Below are positions 23,523 to 31,701 of a stretch of DNA of 64,000 nt, in pieces. The notes beneath the pieces were generated by a model. That model did not search any database and was not told the DNA's origin. It saw only the letters and a program-made list of their open reading frames with translations. Location: assembly GCF_900108185.1 (NCBI RefSeq), contig NZ_FNVA01000001.1, positions 124,001 through 188,000 on the forward strand. Direction: 5' to 3'. Position 1 is the first letter of the stretch; each line of letters begins with the position of its first letter. The stretch is from Bryocella elongata (GTDB lineage: Bacteria; Acidobacteriota; Terriglobia; Terriglobales; Acidobacteriaceae). The position numbers were made by a program, and so were the translations under genes.

Positions 23523-26342
23523 GTGCCTCGTTTTGTTGATGTAGCGTTGCCGATTCCTCTGGACCGTGCGTTTACGTACGGGCTGGGGGAGTTGGAGGCG
23601 TGCGTCGGGGCTCGGGTGCTGGTGCCGTTCTCGGGGCAGAAGCTCATGGGGATCGTGGTGCGGGTGCATGATGAGGCGCCCGTCGCGGACGATCCCAGCA
23701 AGCCGATTGAGATCAAGCGGGTCGAGCAGGTGCTGGATGACGAGGCGCTGCTGTCGGATGAATTGATGGAGCTGGGGCGGTGGATTGCGGCTTACTACTG
23801 CGCTCCGCTGGGGGAGACGCTGCGCGGCATGGTGCCTCTGATGGCGGAGGTCAAGCGGCACTTTGTGTACCGGATCGGCGAGCGGGGCAGGGCGGTGTTG
23901 TATGAGGGCGCGGCGAAGGGGTCTTCGCTGCGGTCAAAGTTGTCGGCCGACGATCAGAACCGGGAGTATGCCGCGCTGAATTATCTCGAGGCGGGCGACG
24001 CGGTGAAGGCTGCGACGATCCGGAGTGCGACGGGGGCGAACAAGGCTCTGCTCGACGGGATGGTGAAGAAGAAGTGGCTGGTGCGGGAGGCGGTGGCGGA
24101 GTCGCGGGACGCGCGGCGGGTGGAGATGGTGGCTGTCCTGAGGGACAGCCAGGGATTAGGGATTAGGGAACAGGGATTAGGGGGCGAGGGTTCAGGGCCC
24201 AGGGTTCAGGGCCCAGGGCCCAGGGCCCAGGGTTCAGAGGGCGATTCGGTGGCGGTGAGAGGAATCGAACCCGAGCCAGAAGTTCCGGACGCGGGGCATC
24301 CGGATGGTGCGGGTGCTGGGGAGAATGTCGATCGGGTTTCGGGTTTGGAGTTTCGGGTTTCGGGTTTGGGGCCGGTTTCTGAAGGGCCAGTTGGTCAGAC
24401 TCCAGATGGCCAGATACCAGCGGAGCTCTCGGTGGCTGCGCGGCGGCTGCCGAAGCTGAATGAGAACCAGCTCGCCGTGATGGCGGAGCTTGCAGGTTGT
24501 GGCGGGCGGGAGCTGGTGCGGGAGCTGCGGGTGCGTTTGGAGCGTGCGGGGGTGCCGGAGTCGACGCTGGGCACGCTGGTGAAGCGGGGCTTGGTGCGGC
24601 TGGAGGAGGTCGCGCAGTCGTTCAGCGTGAGTGGGCTGGGGGCGCATGGGCGGAGGTTTGCGCATGAGCATCGGCTGAACGAGGCGCAGACGGCGGCGCT
24701 GGCGACGATCGTGGCGGCGATGGACAAGGGTGGGTTTGCGCCGCACCTGCTGTTTGGCGTGACGGGGTCGGGCAAGACGGCGGTGTACATTGCGGCGATT
24801 CAGCAGGCGTTGGATCGCGGCCGCTCTGCCCTTCTTCTCGTCCCGGAGATTGGGCTGACGCCGGGGACGGCGATGCACATGGTGGCGGCGTTCGGTGGCG
24901 AGGTGGCGCTGCTGCACTCGCAGCTGACGCCGGATAAGCGTGCGGAGCAGTGGCACCGGATACGGCGGGGCGAGGCGCGGGTGGTGATCGGGACGCGGTC
25001 GGCGGTATTTTCTCCGCTGACGAATCTGGGGCTGATCCTGGTCGACGAAGAGCATGACGGGGCGTACAAGCAGGAGGAGACGCCGCGGTATCACGGGCGT
25101 GATGTGGCGGTGATGCGGGCGAAGCTGGCGGGGTGTGCCGTGGTGCTGGGGTCGGCGACGCCTTCGCTGGAGAGCTGGCATAACGCGGAGCGCGGGCGGT
25201 ATGCGCGGATCGACATGCTGGAGCGGGTGTCGAACCGGCCGATGCCTGCGGTGGAGCTGGTCGATATGCGCGAGGAGTTTCGCGCGACGGGGCAGGAGCA
25301 GATCTTCTCACGCAAGCTGCTGGAGGAGACGCAGGCGACGCTGGACCGCGGGGAGCAGGCGATCATCCTGTTGAACCGGCGCGGATACAGCTTCGTGGTG
25401 ATGTGCCGCAAGTGTGGCGAGAAGATGGAGTGCGAGAACTGCGCGATCTCGCTTACGTACCACAAAGGGCAGGGATCAGGGATTAGGGAACAGGGATTAG
25501 AAGGCGATGTGGCGCCTCCGGGGAGCCGGTTGGAGTGTCATTATTGCGGGTTCAAGGTGGGTGTGCCGAAGGCTTGTCCGCATTGCACGAGCGAGCACTT
25601 GTATTTTCTGGGTGCGGGGTCGCAGCAGGGTGAGGAGCGGCTGGCGGGGTTGTTTCCGGGTGCGCGGATCGGGCGGATGGACCGTGACACGGTGCGGACG
25701 CGTGGCGATATGGAGCGGCTGCTGGAGCGGCTGCACTCGGGCGAGATCAACCTGCTGGTGGGCACGCAGATGATCGCGAAGGGGCATGACATCCACGGGG
25801 TGACGTTTGTGGGCGTGGTGGGTGCGGACTTTGCGCTGGGGCTGCCGGACTTTCGATCGGCGGAGCGGGTGTTTCAGCTGCTCACGCAGGTGAGCGGACG
25901 GGCGGGGCGTGGGGATCTGCCGGGCAAGGTGCTGGTGCAGACGTATCAGCCGGCGCACTATGTGCATGAGTTCTCGCAGCGGCATGACTTTGTGGGCTTC
26001 GCGGCGCGGGAGATGTACTTCCGGCGGGCGATGAAGTATCCGCCGCTGAGTGTGCTGGCGAATGTGCTGGTGCAGGGAGAGACGCTGGAAGAGGTGCTGG
26101 GCTGGTCGGCGAGGATTGGGCGGTGGCTGGAGCGGAAGAAGTTTCCCGGCGTGCGCGTGCTGGGGCCGGCGCCGGCGCCGATCTCGCGGATCAAGCGGAT
26201 CTATCGGTATCACCTGCTGCTGAAGGCGGAGCAGCGGTCGAGGCTGGGTGTGCTGCTGAAGGAGTTTGTGCCGTGGCTGGAGGCGGAGGAGATTCCGCGG
26301 CGGAACGTGGTGGTGGATGTGGATGCGGTGCACCTGATGTAG
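23523..26342 (+). CDS. priA: primosomal protein N' (PriA helicase), enlarged by repeats
   Basis: 939 residues against about 730-830 usually. PriA restarts stalled replication forks as a 3'-5' helicase. The start is GTG at 23523 (MPRFVDVALPIPLDRAFTYG, the 3'BD domain). Walker A GVTGSGKTAVY (near 415), DEEH box LVDEEHDGAYKQEETPRYHGRD, zinc-binding Cys pairs (CRKCGEKMECENC; CHYCG; CPHC) and GTQMIAKGHD are intact. Two additions come from short repeats: residues about 205-302 ([39 protein letters not shown]) and about 17 residues inside the zinc domain (GQGSGIREQGLEGD). Confidence 0.95.
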   Translation: MPRFVDVALPIPLDRAFTYGLGELEACVGARVLVPFSGQKLMGIVVRVHDEAPVADDPSKPIEIKRVEQVLDDEALLSDELMELGRWIAAYYCAPLGETLRGMVPLMAEVKRHFVYRIGERGRAVLYEGAAKGSSLRSKLSADDQNREYAALNYLEAGDAVKAATIRSATGANKALLDGMVKKKWLVREAVAESRDARRVEMVAVLRDSQGLGIREQGLGGEGSGPRVQGPGPRAQGSEGDSVAVRGIEPEPEVPDAGHPDGAGAGENVDRVSGLEFRVSGLGPVSEGPVGQTPDGQIPAELSVAARRLPKLNENQLAVMAELAGCGGRELVRELRVRLERAGVPESTLGTLVKRGLVRLEEVAQSFSVSGLGAHGRRFAHEHRLNEAQTAALATIVAAMDKGGFAPHLLFGVTGSGKTAVYIAAIQQALDRGRSALLLVPEIGLTPGTAMHMVAAFGGEVALLHSQLTPDKRAEQWHRIRRGEARVVIGTRSAVFSPLTNLGLILVDEEHDGAYKQEETPRYHGRDVAVMRAKLAGCAVVLGSATPSLESWHNAERGRYARIDMLERVSNRPMPAVELVDMREEFRATGQEQIFSRKLLEETQATLDRGEQAIILLNRRGYSFVVMCRKCGEKMECENCAISLTYHKGQGSGIREQGLEGDVAPPGSRLECHYCGFKVGVPKACPHCTSEHLYFLGAGSQQGEERLAGLFPGARIGRMDRDTVRTRGDMERLLERLHSGEINLLVGTQMIAKGHDIHGVTFVGVVGADFALGLPDFRSAERVFQLLTQVSGRAGRGDLPGKVLVQTYQPAHYVHEFSQRHDFVGFAAREMYFRRAMKYPPLSVLANVLVQGETLEEVLGWSARIGRWLERKKFPGVRVLGPAPAPISRIKRIYRYHLLLKAEQRSRLGVLLKEFVPWLEAEEIPRRNVVVDVDAVHLM
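24155..24425 (+). repeat. composite repeat insert in priA
   Basis: In order: GGGATTA units (24155-24182), GGGTTCA/GGGCCCA units (24190-24236), TTTCGGG/TTTGG units (24336-24372), then CCAGATGGCCAGAT-type units (24390-24420). The reading frame remains open across all of them. Confidence 0.9.
25478..25502 (+). repeat. GGGATTA repeat insert in priA zinc domain
   Basis: The unit GGGATTAGGGAACAGGGATTA occurs both here and at 24160-24180. It encodes GIREQGL in both places, in the same frame, and lies between the first and second half of the zinc-binding cysteines. Confidence 0.9.
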
Positions 26343-26604
26343 CAGCGCTTCGCGTTAGCCGCTGCGCGGGTAGCGTCGCGCGCTTCGCTCGCGATGATAG
26401 CGCTGCGCGTTAGTGGTGCTCTGCACTGATCGTCGCTGTCCCAAGCAACCCATACCTCAGGGGCTAAGGCCCTGTGATTGCGGGCCTCTTGCAGCGAGAC
26501 TGAAGCCGAGCCCTGACAAGGCGCGACTCATGCCGAGGCTTCTCACCCGCTGCGCGGGTAGCATCGCGCGCTTCGCTTGCGACGTTAGTGCTGCCCGTTA
26601 GTGG
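26343..26604. repeat. intergenic direct repeat pair downstream of priA
   Basis: Copy 1 (26359-26415) and copy 2 (26547-26604) share CCGCTGCGCGGGTAGC, TCGCGCGCTTCGCT and GTTAGTGG in the same order and spacing. Between them lies another repeat-like block with CCTCAGGGGCTAAGGCCC. Copy 2 runs into the 3' end of the M50 gene. No gene is seen in 26343-26597. Confidence 0.8.
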
Positions 26605-27626
26605 CGGTGGGGCGGATGTGGTGTGTGCCGATGGAAGGGCCACTCGATTCCGGTGCGCTGGATCTTGTGGATCGTCTCGATCAGCCCGGAGTGGCCAAAG
26701 GGCTGGGGTGTGGCGCTGAGCAGGAAGATGGCGAGGCATGCGGGGCCGAGGAGTGCGAGCTTCCAGCTGAGGGGTGTGCTCTCGCTGATGCGGGGATGGC
26801 GCATGCCGGGCAGCAGCAAGAGGCAGGCCCAGAGGATCCAGCCGATCCAGTAGATGACCCCGAGGCAGAGCAGGGTGGCGATGGTGGCCCAGGTGAACCA
26901 GCGATGGGCCCTCGGCGAAAAGGCATAGAGCACGTGGCCGCCATCGAACTGGCCGGCAGGGACGAGGTTCAGCGAGGTGATGAGCACTCCGATCCAGGCG
27001 GCGACCAGCACGGGGTGCCAGGTCAGAGCGGAGGCGGGGACGTGTGGGTGGATCCACGCGGAGAGCAGACGCAGCAGGAGCGGGAAATGGAACTCGACCA
27101 GGCCGGGAGCGATGGGCAGACCGGCGCGGGAGAGGTGCAGTCCGAGGATGCCTGCGGCGATGGCGACGAGGAAGCCGGAGACCGGCCCCAGGGCACCGAC
27201 GGCGAGCAGGGCGGACCGGGAGGTCACGCGGCCCTCGAGCCGGATGATGGCGCCGGCGGTGCCGCTGAGCGAGGGCGCTGGGATGACGTAGGGCAGCGTC
27301 GCGCTGATGGCGTACCTTCGCGCGGCGAGGTAGTGGCCCATCTCATGGACGAGCAGGATGGTGAGCAGCGTGAGCGAGAAGGGAAGTCCGCTGGCGGCGG
27401 CGTGGGCGTGCGCGAAGGCCCATCCGTAGGGCAGGACGTCGTTATCCGAGGCGATGGGCGGCAGTCCGGCGCGGAAGTTCGCCATGTAGCGCATCCCCAC
27501 CACGGTGGTGGAGAAGAGCGTGACCAGGAGGAGAAGGGCCTGGAACCAGAGCCGGGAGCGATGGGGCCGCGCGGTCTCCGGCGGAGTGGCACCACTGCCG
27601 TCTTGCAGGATCGCAGGGGTCGCCAT
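26598..27626 (-). CDS. M50 family site-2-type membrane metalloprotease
   Basis: 342 residues, polytopic. Zinc motif HEMGH (ILLVHEMGHYLAARR, near 95) in one membrane segment and the second ligand motif NLVPAGQFDGGH (near 220) in another match the M50B zinc proteases that cut inside membranes. At least six hydrophobic segments are seen. No PDZ domain is present, unlike RseP. The C-terminus is His/Pro-rich (FHRHTPHPPHRH), which is encoded by a copy of an intergenic repeat, so the tail may be a late addition. Substrate unknown. Confidence 0.88.
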   Translation of the reverse strand: MATPAILQDGSGATPPETARPHRSRLWFQALLLLVTLFSTTVVGMRYMANFRAGLPPIASDNDVLPYGWAFAHAHAAASGLPFSLTLLTILLVHEMGHYLAARRYAISATLPYVIPAPSLSGTAGAIIRLEGRVTSRSALLAVGALGPVSGFLVAIAAGILGLHLSRAGLPIAPGLVEFHFPLLLRLLSAWIHPHVPASALTWHPVLVAAWIGVLITSLNLVPAGQFDGGHVLYAFSPRAHRWFTWATIATLLCLGVIYWIGWILWACLLLLPGMRHPRISESTPLSWKLALLGPACLAIFLLSATPQPFGHSGLIETIHKIQRTGIEWPFHRHTPHPPHRH

Positions 27627-27679
27627 GGACTGCGTGAGCCTTAAAGCGCTGGCCGCGCAGGAAGCGCGGCCGCAGGGGA

Positions 27680-27949
27680 TTAGTCGAGGAGGTGGAGCTC
27701 TTTGCCGGGCTTGAAGCGGACGGCTTTGCCGGGAGAGATGCTGACTTCAGCGCCGGTGCGCGGATTGCGGCCTACGCCGGTCTTGCGGGGCTTGACGGTA
27801 AAGACGCCAAAACCTCGCAGCTCGATGCGATCGCTACCGGTGAGGGCTCGCTTCATGGACTTGAAGATGGTGTCCACTGCAGCCTCGGCTTTGATGCGCG
27901 GGAGACCCGTGCGTTCCACGACCCGCTGGATGAGGTCCTGCTTGATCAA
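27680..27949 (-). CDS. HU/IHF family DNA-binding protein
   Basis: 89 residues from a TTG at 27949. Nucleoid protein that bends DNA. Sequence features: IKQDLIQRVVERTGLPRIKAE at the N-terminus, IELRGFGVFTVKPRKTG, the DNA-binding arm motif GRNPRTGAEVSISPGKAVRFKPG, and a normal end. The frame continues to 28111, but a consensus promoter lies inside that upstream part (28020-28048), and AGGCAGG 8 nt before the TTG serves as ribosome-binding site. It is divergent from dcd. Confidence 0.92.
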   Translation of the reverse strand: MIKQDLIQRVVERTGLPRIKAEAAVDTIFKSMKRALTGSDRIELRGFGVFTVKPRKTGVGRNPRTGAEVSISPGKAVRFKPGKELHLLD

Positions 27950-28019
27950 GAAGGTAGCCTGCCTGTTCCCGGTACGCCTGGCGTCCGTTAGGTGTAGCGT
28001 GGGAGTGCCCGCTCTCCCG

Positions 28020-28048
28020 ATGGTAGGCAGGGCGATATGGCTTGTCAA
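28020..28048 (-). promoter_or_regulatory. sigma70 promoter of the HU gene
   Basis: On the minus strand TTGACA (28043-28048), a 17-bp spacer, then TACCAT (28020-28025). The transcript would begin near 28013 and have a leader of about 64 nt. It also excludes longer versions of the HU reading frame. Confidence 0.8.
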
Positions 28049-28194
28049 CGTAGCAGCAGGTACCTTCAGCAGCCCACAGGGAGTTACGATAGGCTCAAAT
28101 CGAGCAATCATTTTGAATCATTGCGTGCGGCTGGCGGACGTGGTGGCGGCCCTGGCCGGGCATAGCGATGTAATGGTGGAGAGACAGCGGGACG

Positions 28195-28749
28195 ATGTCG
28201 ATCAAGAGTGACAAGTGGATTCGGCAGCAGGCGCTCGAGCACGGCATGATCGAGCCCTTCAGCGAGAAGCAGGTGCGTGAGGGTTGCATCTCCTACGGCC
28301 TGTCATCGTATGGCTACGACCTTCGCGTCGCGGATGAGTTTGCGATCTTCACCAATGTGAACAGCGCGATCATCGATCCGAAGAACTTCGACGATCGTTC
28401 GTTCGTGCGGGTGAAGGCGGAGAGTGTGATCGTTCCGCCGAACTCGTTCGCGCTGGCGCGGTCGATCGAATACTTCAAGATCCCGCGGGACGTGCTGACG
28501 TTGTGTGTGGGCAAGAGCACGTATGCGCGCTGCGGGATCATCGTGAACGTGACGCCGTTCGAGCCGGAGTGGGAAGGCTACGTCACGCTGGAGATCTCGA
28601 ACACAACGCCGCTACCGGCGCGGATCTATGCCAATGAGGGCCTGTGCCAGATCCTCTTCTTCCAGGGAGACGAAGCCTGCGAGGTCAGCTATGCGGACCG
28701 CAAAGGCAAGTACCAGGCACAACACGGAATCACCTTGCCGCGCATGTAG
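28195..28749 (+). CDS. dcd: dCTP deaminase
   Basis: 184 residues. Deaminates dCTP to dUTP for thymidylate synthesis. Family motifs are intact: [13 protein letters not shown] (near 42), [31 protein letters not shown] (near 95), the catalytic-Glu region [23 protein letters not shown], and the C-terminal Tyr/Lys lid ([19 protein letters not shown]). The Gly-rich lid and length resemble dCTP deaminases that release dUTP. A purine-rich GGAGAGACAG precedes the ATG. Confidence 0.95.
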   Translation: MSIKSDKWIRQQALEHGMIEPFSEKQVREGCISYGLSSYGYDLRVADEFAIFTNVNSAIIDPKNFDDRSFVRVKAESVIVPPNSFALARSIEYFKIPRDVLTLCVGKSTYARCGIIVNVTPFEPEWEGYVTLEISNTTPLPARIYANEGLCQILFFQGDEACEVSYADRKGKYQAQHGITLPRM

Positions 28750-28887
28750 ATCAACTTCGCCGTGACGGGATTCCTGAAACGGTGCGGGTGGCGTTTTCAT
28801 CACAGGAAAGCGTCCAGAGATTCGAATGGCCGGTAGCTACCGGCAGTGAAGATGTTGTAGTTGCTGAAGGAGCCAGCACCTCGGGCT

Positions 28888-29580
28888 ATGGAGCAGGGAA
28901 CGTCCAATTCAACACGCAGCCGGGTGGGAATTGTTGCCGCTGATCCTCTGCGTTCGCTGGGACTGGAGGCGATCCTTGAGACGGAGCCTCGGCTTGAGCC
29001 GCTGGTGATCGAACTCGACAAGGTTCTCTCGCTGGAGGACCTGTCCGCAGTTCTGCTGGACGAGCGTTCTACCGGGGGCAAGCTGACGGAGGTGATTGCG
29101 CGTCTGCGCCGGGATCGCATTGCGATGAAGATTATCGTGATGGGAGAGATGGGCGACCCGGACCATGTGCAGGCTGTAATCGCTGCAGGGGCGAAGGGGT
29201 ATCTGGCCGAGACGGCCGGGGAGAGTGAGATCCGCATGTGCCTCGAGGTTGTCCTCGATGGTTCGGTGTGGGCACCAAGAAAGGTTCTGGCGCGGTTGAT
29301 CGATGCGGGTGGTGTTCAGTCCGTGACCCAGCCGCAGGGACAGCTTTCGGGGGATTCGGTGGAGAACAAGATGACGCCGCGGGAGCTCGACGTGCTGCGT
29401 CTGCTGATGGACGGCCGTTCCAATCGCGACATTGCCGTGGCGATGGGAATCGACGAAGTGACCGTAAAGGCGCACCTGGGACGCATGCTGCGCAAGGCGG
29501 GCGCGAGCAATCGCGTCGAGCTGACGCTGCGGGCGATGGAAGAGCGGCGCACCGCGATGGGGCAGGCACCACGACGTTAG
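28888..29580 (+). CDS. LuxR/NarL-type response regulator with degenerate receiver
   Basis: 230 residues from the ATG at 28888; TTG 28861 is an alternative. The receiver-like domain (about 15-130) has the strand RVGIVAADPLRS, where the usual acidic pair is reduced, LLDER with a possible phospho-Asp, and GYLAET where the conserved Lys of the GYLLK loop is absent. The C-terminal helix-turn-helix is typical: MTPRELDVLRLLMDGRSNRDIAVAMGIDEVTVKAHLGRMLRKAG. Phosphorylation-independent control is likely. No kinase gene is adjacent. The terminator at 29727-29761 ends the unit. Confidence 0.88.
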   Translation: MEQGTSNSTRSRVGIVAADPLRSLGLEAILETEPRLEPLVIELDKVLSLEDLSAVLLDERSTGGKLTEVIARLRRDRIAMKIIVMGEMGDPDHVQAVIAAGAKGYLAETAGESEIRMCLEVVLDGSVWAPRKVLARLIDAGGVQSVTQPQGQLSGDSVENKMTPRELDVLRLLMDGRSNRDIAVAMGIDEVTVKAHLGRMLRKAGASNRVELTLRAMEERRTAMGQAPRR

Positions 29581-29594
29581 CAGCGTCGGCTGAA

Positions 29595-29726
29595 GCTGAG
29601 CATGGGGATTGGTTGCCTGAAAAAAGGCTTGTTCCTTGCTTCCCGCCAAAGGTATACAGCCCTCGGTACTCTTGCGACCAAAGGTCGTACTCAAGCAGAG
29701 TCGTGAAAGTACAGACCTGGGAGAAC
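29595..29726 (+). other. structured intergenic region, candidate small RNA or long 3' UTR
   Basis: Several short inverted repeats are visible (GCCT-GAAAAA-AGGC near 29616; GCGACC-AAA-GGTCGT near 29678; ACTCTTG/CAAGCAGAGT-like pairing near 29668-29705) and the region runs into a strong terminator. No convincing reading frame. It does not match the 6S, SRP, RNase P or c-di-GMP riboswitch cores that I can recall. Confidence 0.35.
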
Positions 29727-29761
29727 GGGGTTGCGATCACATCGCAACCCCCATTTTTTTT
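29727..29761 (+). terminator. strong intrinsic terminator
   Basis: Stem GGGTTGCGAT (29728-29737) / ATCGCAACCC (29741-29750), loop CAC, followed by CCA and eight T. It ends the LuxR transcript or a small RNA encoded in 29595-29726. Confidence 0.92.
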
Positions 29762-29886
29762 CCCGGTGCAACCTCGCATAGAACCCATCCCATCTACCTC
29801 TTACGTGCGGTGATTTGTTGAGTGCCCTGTGAACATGAATTCACTGGCGGCCGCAGAGGTTTTGTATTTCAGAAAGGTTAATTGCG

Positions 29887-30585
29887 ATGAAGACGAAGCT
29901 GATCGGATTGATGTGCACTATGGCGATGGGCGCCACCGCTGTTGTGTCGCAGGCGCAGGACCCGAAGCTGACGGAGCGTCTGAACAACGCGTCTGCCGTG
30001 TTGCATGAGGTGATGGATACCCCGGACAAGGGCATTCCGCAGGGCATTCTTTCCAACGCATATTGCGTGGTGGTGGTTCCGGCTTACAAGAAGGGCGCTT
30101 TCGTTGTGGGCGCACAGTATGGCCAGGGTGTCGCTACCTGCCGCACGCCGCGTGGCTGGTCGGCTCCGGTGTTCGTTCGCGCAGAGGGTGGAAGCTTCGG
30201 TTGGCAGATCGGTGGGCAGTCGACGGATCTCGTCCTCGTGGCGATGAACAAGAATGGCCTTGAGCACATGCTCTCCAGCAAGTTCAAGCTTGGTGGCGAC
30301 GCCTCGGTTTCTGCCGGCCCGGTGGGTCGTAACGCTGCGGCTGACACGGATGCCAGCATGCATGCGGAGTTTCTCACCTACTCGCGTAGCCGCGGCCTAT
30401 TCGCGGGTATCGATCTGACGGGTGTTGTGCTCTCGCAGAATGCGGATGATACCCGCAGCGAGTATGGTGCGAACGTGCCGTTCGGCGTGGTGCTTCACGG
30501 CGGTCAGGCTACCCCTGGCAATGCTGTGAACTTCGTCCACACGGTTGCGCGCTACTTCGTGGTCGCACGCGCCGCACAGAACTAA
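29887..30585 (+). CDS. exported SYLF (YSC84-like) domain protein
   Basis: 232 residues. A signal peptide (MKTKLIGLMCTMAMGATAVVSQAQ) leads to a SYLF/Ysc84 domain: GIPQGILSNAYCVVVVPAYKKGAFVVGAQYGQGVATC, GGSFGWQIGGQSTDLVLVAMNKNGLEHML, KFKLGGDASVSAGPVGRNA, and YSRSRGLFAGIDLTGVVL. SYLF domains bind lipids; bacterial exported members are of unknown role. AGAAAGG is the ribosome-binding site. A terminator follows 21 nt after the stop. Confidence 0.9.
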   Translation: MKTKLIGLMCTMAMGATAVVSQAQDPKLTERLNNASAVLHEVMDTPDKGIPQGILSNAYCVVVVPAYKKGAFVVGAQYGQGVATCRTPRGWSAPVFVRAEGGSFGWQIGGQSTDLVLVAMNKNGLEHMLSSKFKLGGDASVSAGPVGRNAAADTDASMHAEFLTYSRSRGLFAGIDLTGVVLSQNADDTRSEYGANVPFGVVLHGGQATPGNAVNFVHTVARYFVVARAAQN

Positions 30586-30606
30586 TCACGGATGTCATGG
30601 CGTTCG

Positions 30607-30632
30607 AGGGGCGGCTTCGGCCGCCCCTTTGT
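30607..30632 (+). terminator. intrinsic terminator of the SYLF gene
   Basis: Stem AGGGGCGGC (30607-30615) / GCCGCCCCT (30620-30628) with a TTCG loop, followed by TTGT. Confidence 0.8.
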
Positions 30633-30709
30633 CATGTTCGCAGCGATATCGTAGCGTGGGACGCGGGCTATCCTTCGTCGCTGCCGGGGCCTGGCGGGAT
30701 GGTTTTGCG

Positions 30710-30715
30710 TACACT
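30710..30715 (+). promoter_or_regulatory. -10-like TACACT before lpxL-like gene
   Basis: TACACT ends 8 nt before TTG 30724. GGAAGG lies between them but would be too close to act as a ribosome-binding site for this start. Confidence 0.35.
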
Positions 30716-30723
30716 GGAAGGCG

Positions 30724-31701
30724 TTGGGAACGACAAACCAGAACGTGGGATTGGCGGAAGAGACGGCGGTCGATGGCCGTGCGCGACCGCGATTTTCGTT
30801 GCGGGAGTGGTTTGAGTATGCGATCGTCCGGGGCGTGATGGCGATCTTCGGAGCGTTGCCACGATCGGCGGCGCGGGGACTTGGCGCGGGTGTTGCGGCG
30901 CTGCTCTATCGGGTGCTGGGACGACTTCGGGGCGTAGGGGAGCGCAATCTCGCGCTGGCGTTTCCGGAGATGAGCGGCGCGGAGCGGGATCGGATTCTTC
31001 GCGAGGAGTTTCGTTCGCTGGGCTGGCAGCTGGCTGAGTTTCCGCGCATGTCGAAGCTCACGCGCGAGTCTGCCGAGACGTTCATCCGCTACGAAGGCCT
31101 TGAGAACTATCTTGCCGCGCGCGACAAGGGCCGCGGGGTGTTTGTGCTGACGGCGCATCTGGGCGCGTGGGAGCTTTCGAGCTTCTTCCACTCGCTGATG
31201 GGCTATCCGATGTCGATGGTGATCCGCCGTCTGGACAATCCGCTGGTGGATGGGCTGGTGAACGGCGTGCGGTCGATGCATGGGAATCGGGTGCTGCACA
31301 AGGACGACTTTGCTCGCGGGCTGCTGACGGCGATGCATCGCGGGGAGACGGTGGGCATCCTGATGGATACCAATATGACGCCACCGCAGGGTTTGTTTGT
31401 GCCGTTCTTTGGCGTGGACGCTTGCACGGCGTCGGGCCTCGCGCGGGTGGCGTTGCGCACGAATGCTGCGGTGCTGCCGGGGTTTCTGTTGTGGGAGTCG
31501 AGCGAGCAGCGTTATGTGCTGCACTTCGGCGAGGAGCTGGAGCTGGTGCGGACGGGTGTGAACGAGAAGGATGTGCTGGCGAACACCGCGCTGTTTACGG
31601 CGACGCTGGAGAGCTGGATCCGTCGCTATCCGGGGCAGTGGCTGTGGGTGCATCGGCGCTGGAAGACACGCCCCGAGGGTGGGGAGAAGATCTACCGATG
31701 A
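30724..31701 (+). CDS. lysophospholipid/lipid A acyltransferase (LpxL/HtrB family)
   Basis: 325 residues from TTG 30724; GTG 30745 or TTG 30751 are possible. Inner-membrane enzyme adding a secondary acyl chain to lipid A. One N-terminal hydrophobic region ([28 protein letters not shown]), then the H-x4-E acyltransferase motif [11 protein letters not shown] (near 140), [12 protein letters not shown], the substrate segment [20 protein letters not shown], and the C-terminal [15 protein letters not shown]. It overlaps lpxD by 4 nt (ATGA), so the two form an operon for outer-membrane lipid A. Confidence 0.88.
   Translation: MGTTNQNVGLAEETAVDGRARPRFSLREWFEYAIVRGVMAIFGALPRSAARGLGAGVAALLYRVLGRLRGVGERNLALAFPEMSGAERDRILREEFRSLGWQLAEFPRMSKLTRESAETFIRYEGLENYLAARDKGRGVFVLTAHLGAWELSSFFHSLMGYPMSMVIRRLDNPLVDGLVNGVRSMHGNRVLHKDDFARGLLTAMHRGETVGILMDTNMTPPQGLFVPFFGVDACTASGLARVALRTNAAVLPGFLLWESSEQRYVLHFGEELELVRTGVNEKDVLANTALFTATLESWIRRYPGQWLWVHRRWKTRPEGGEKIYR

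Noticed and set aside
27950-28111. N-terminal extension of the HU protein
   Set aside because: A consensus promoter lies within it, and HU proteins begin at the IKQDLI segment.
29595-29761. 6S RNA, tmRNA or GEMM riboswitch
   Set aside because: None of the conserved cores I can recall is present, so it was kept only as a structured region of unknown kind.
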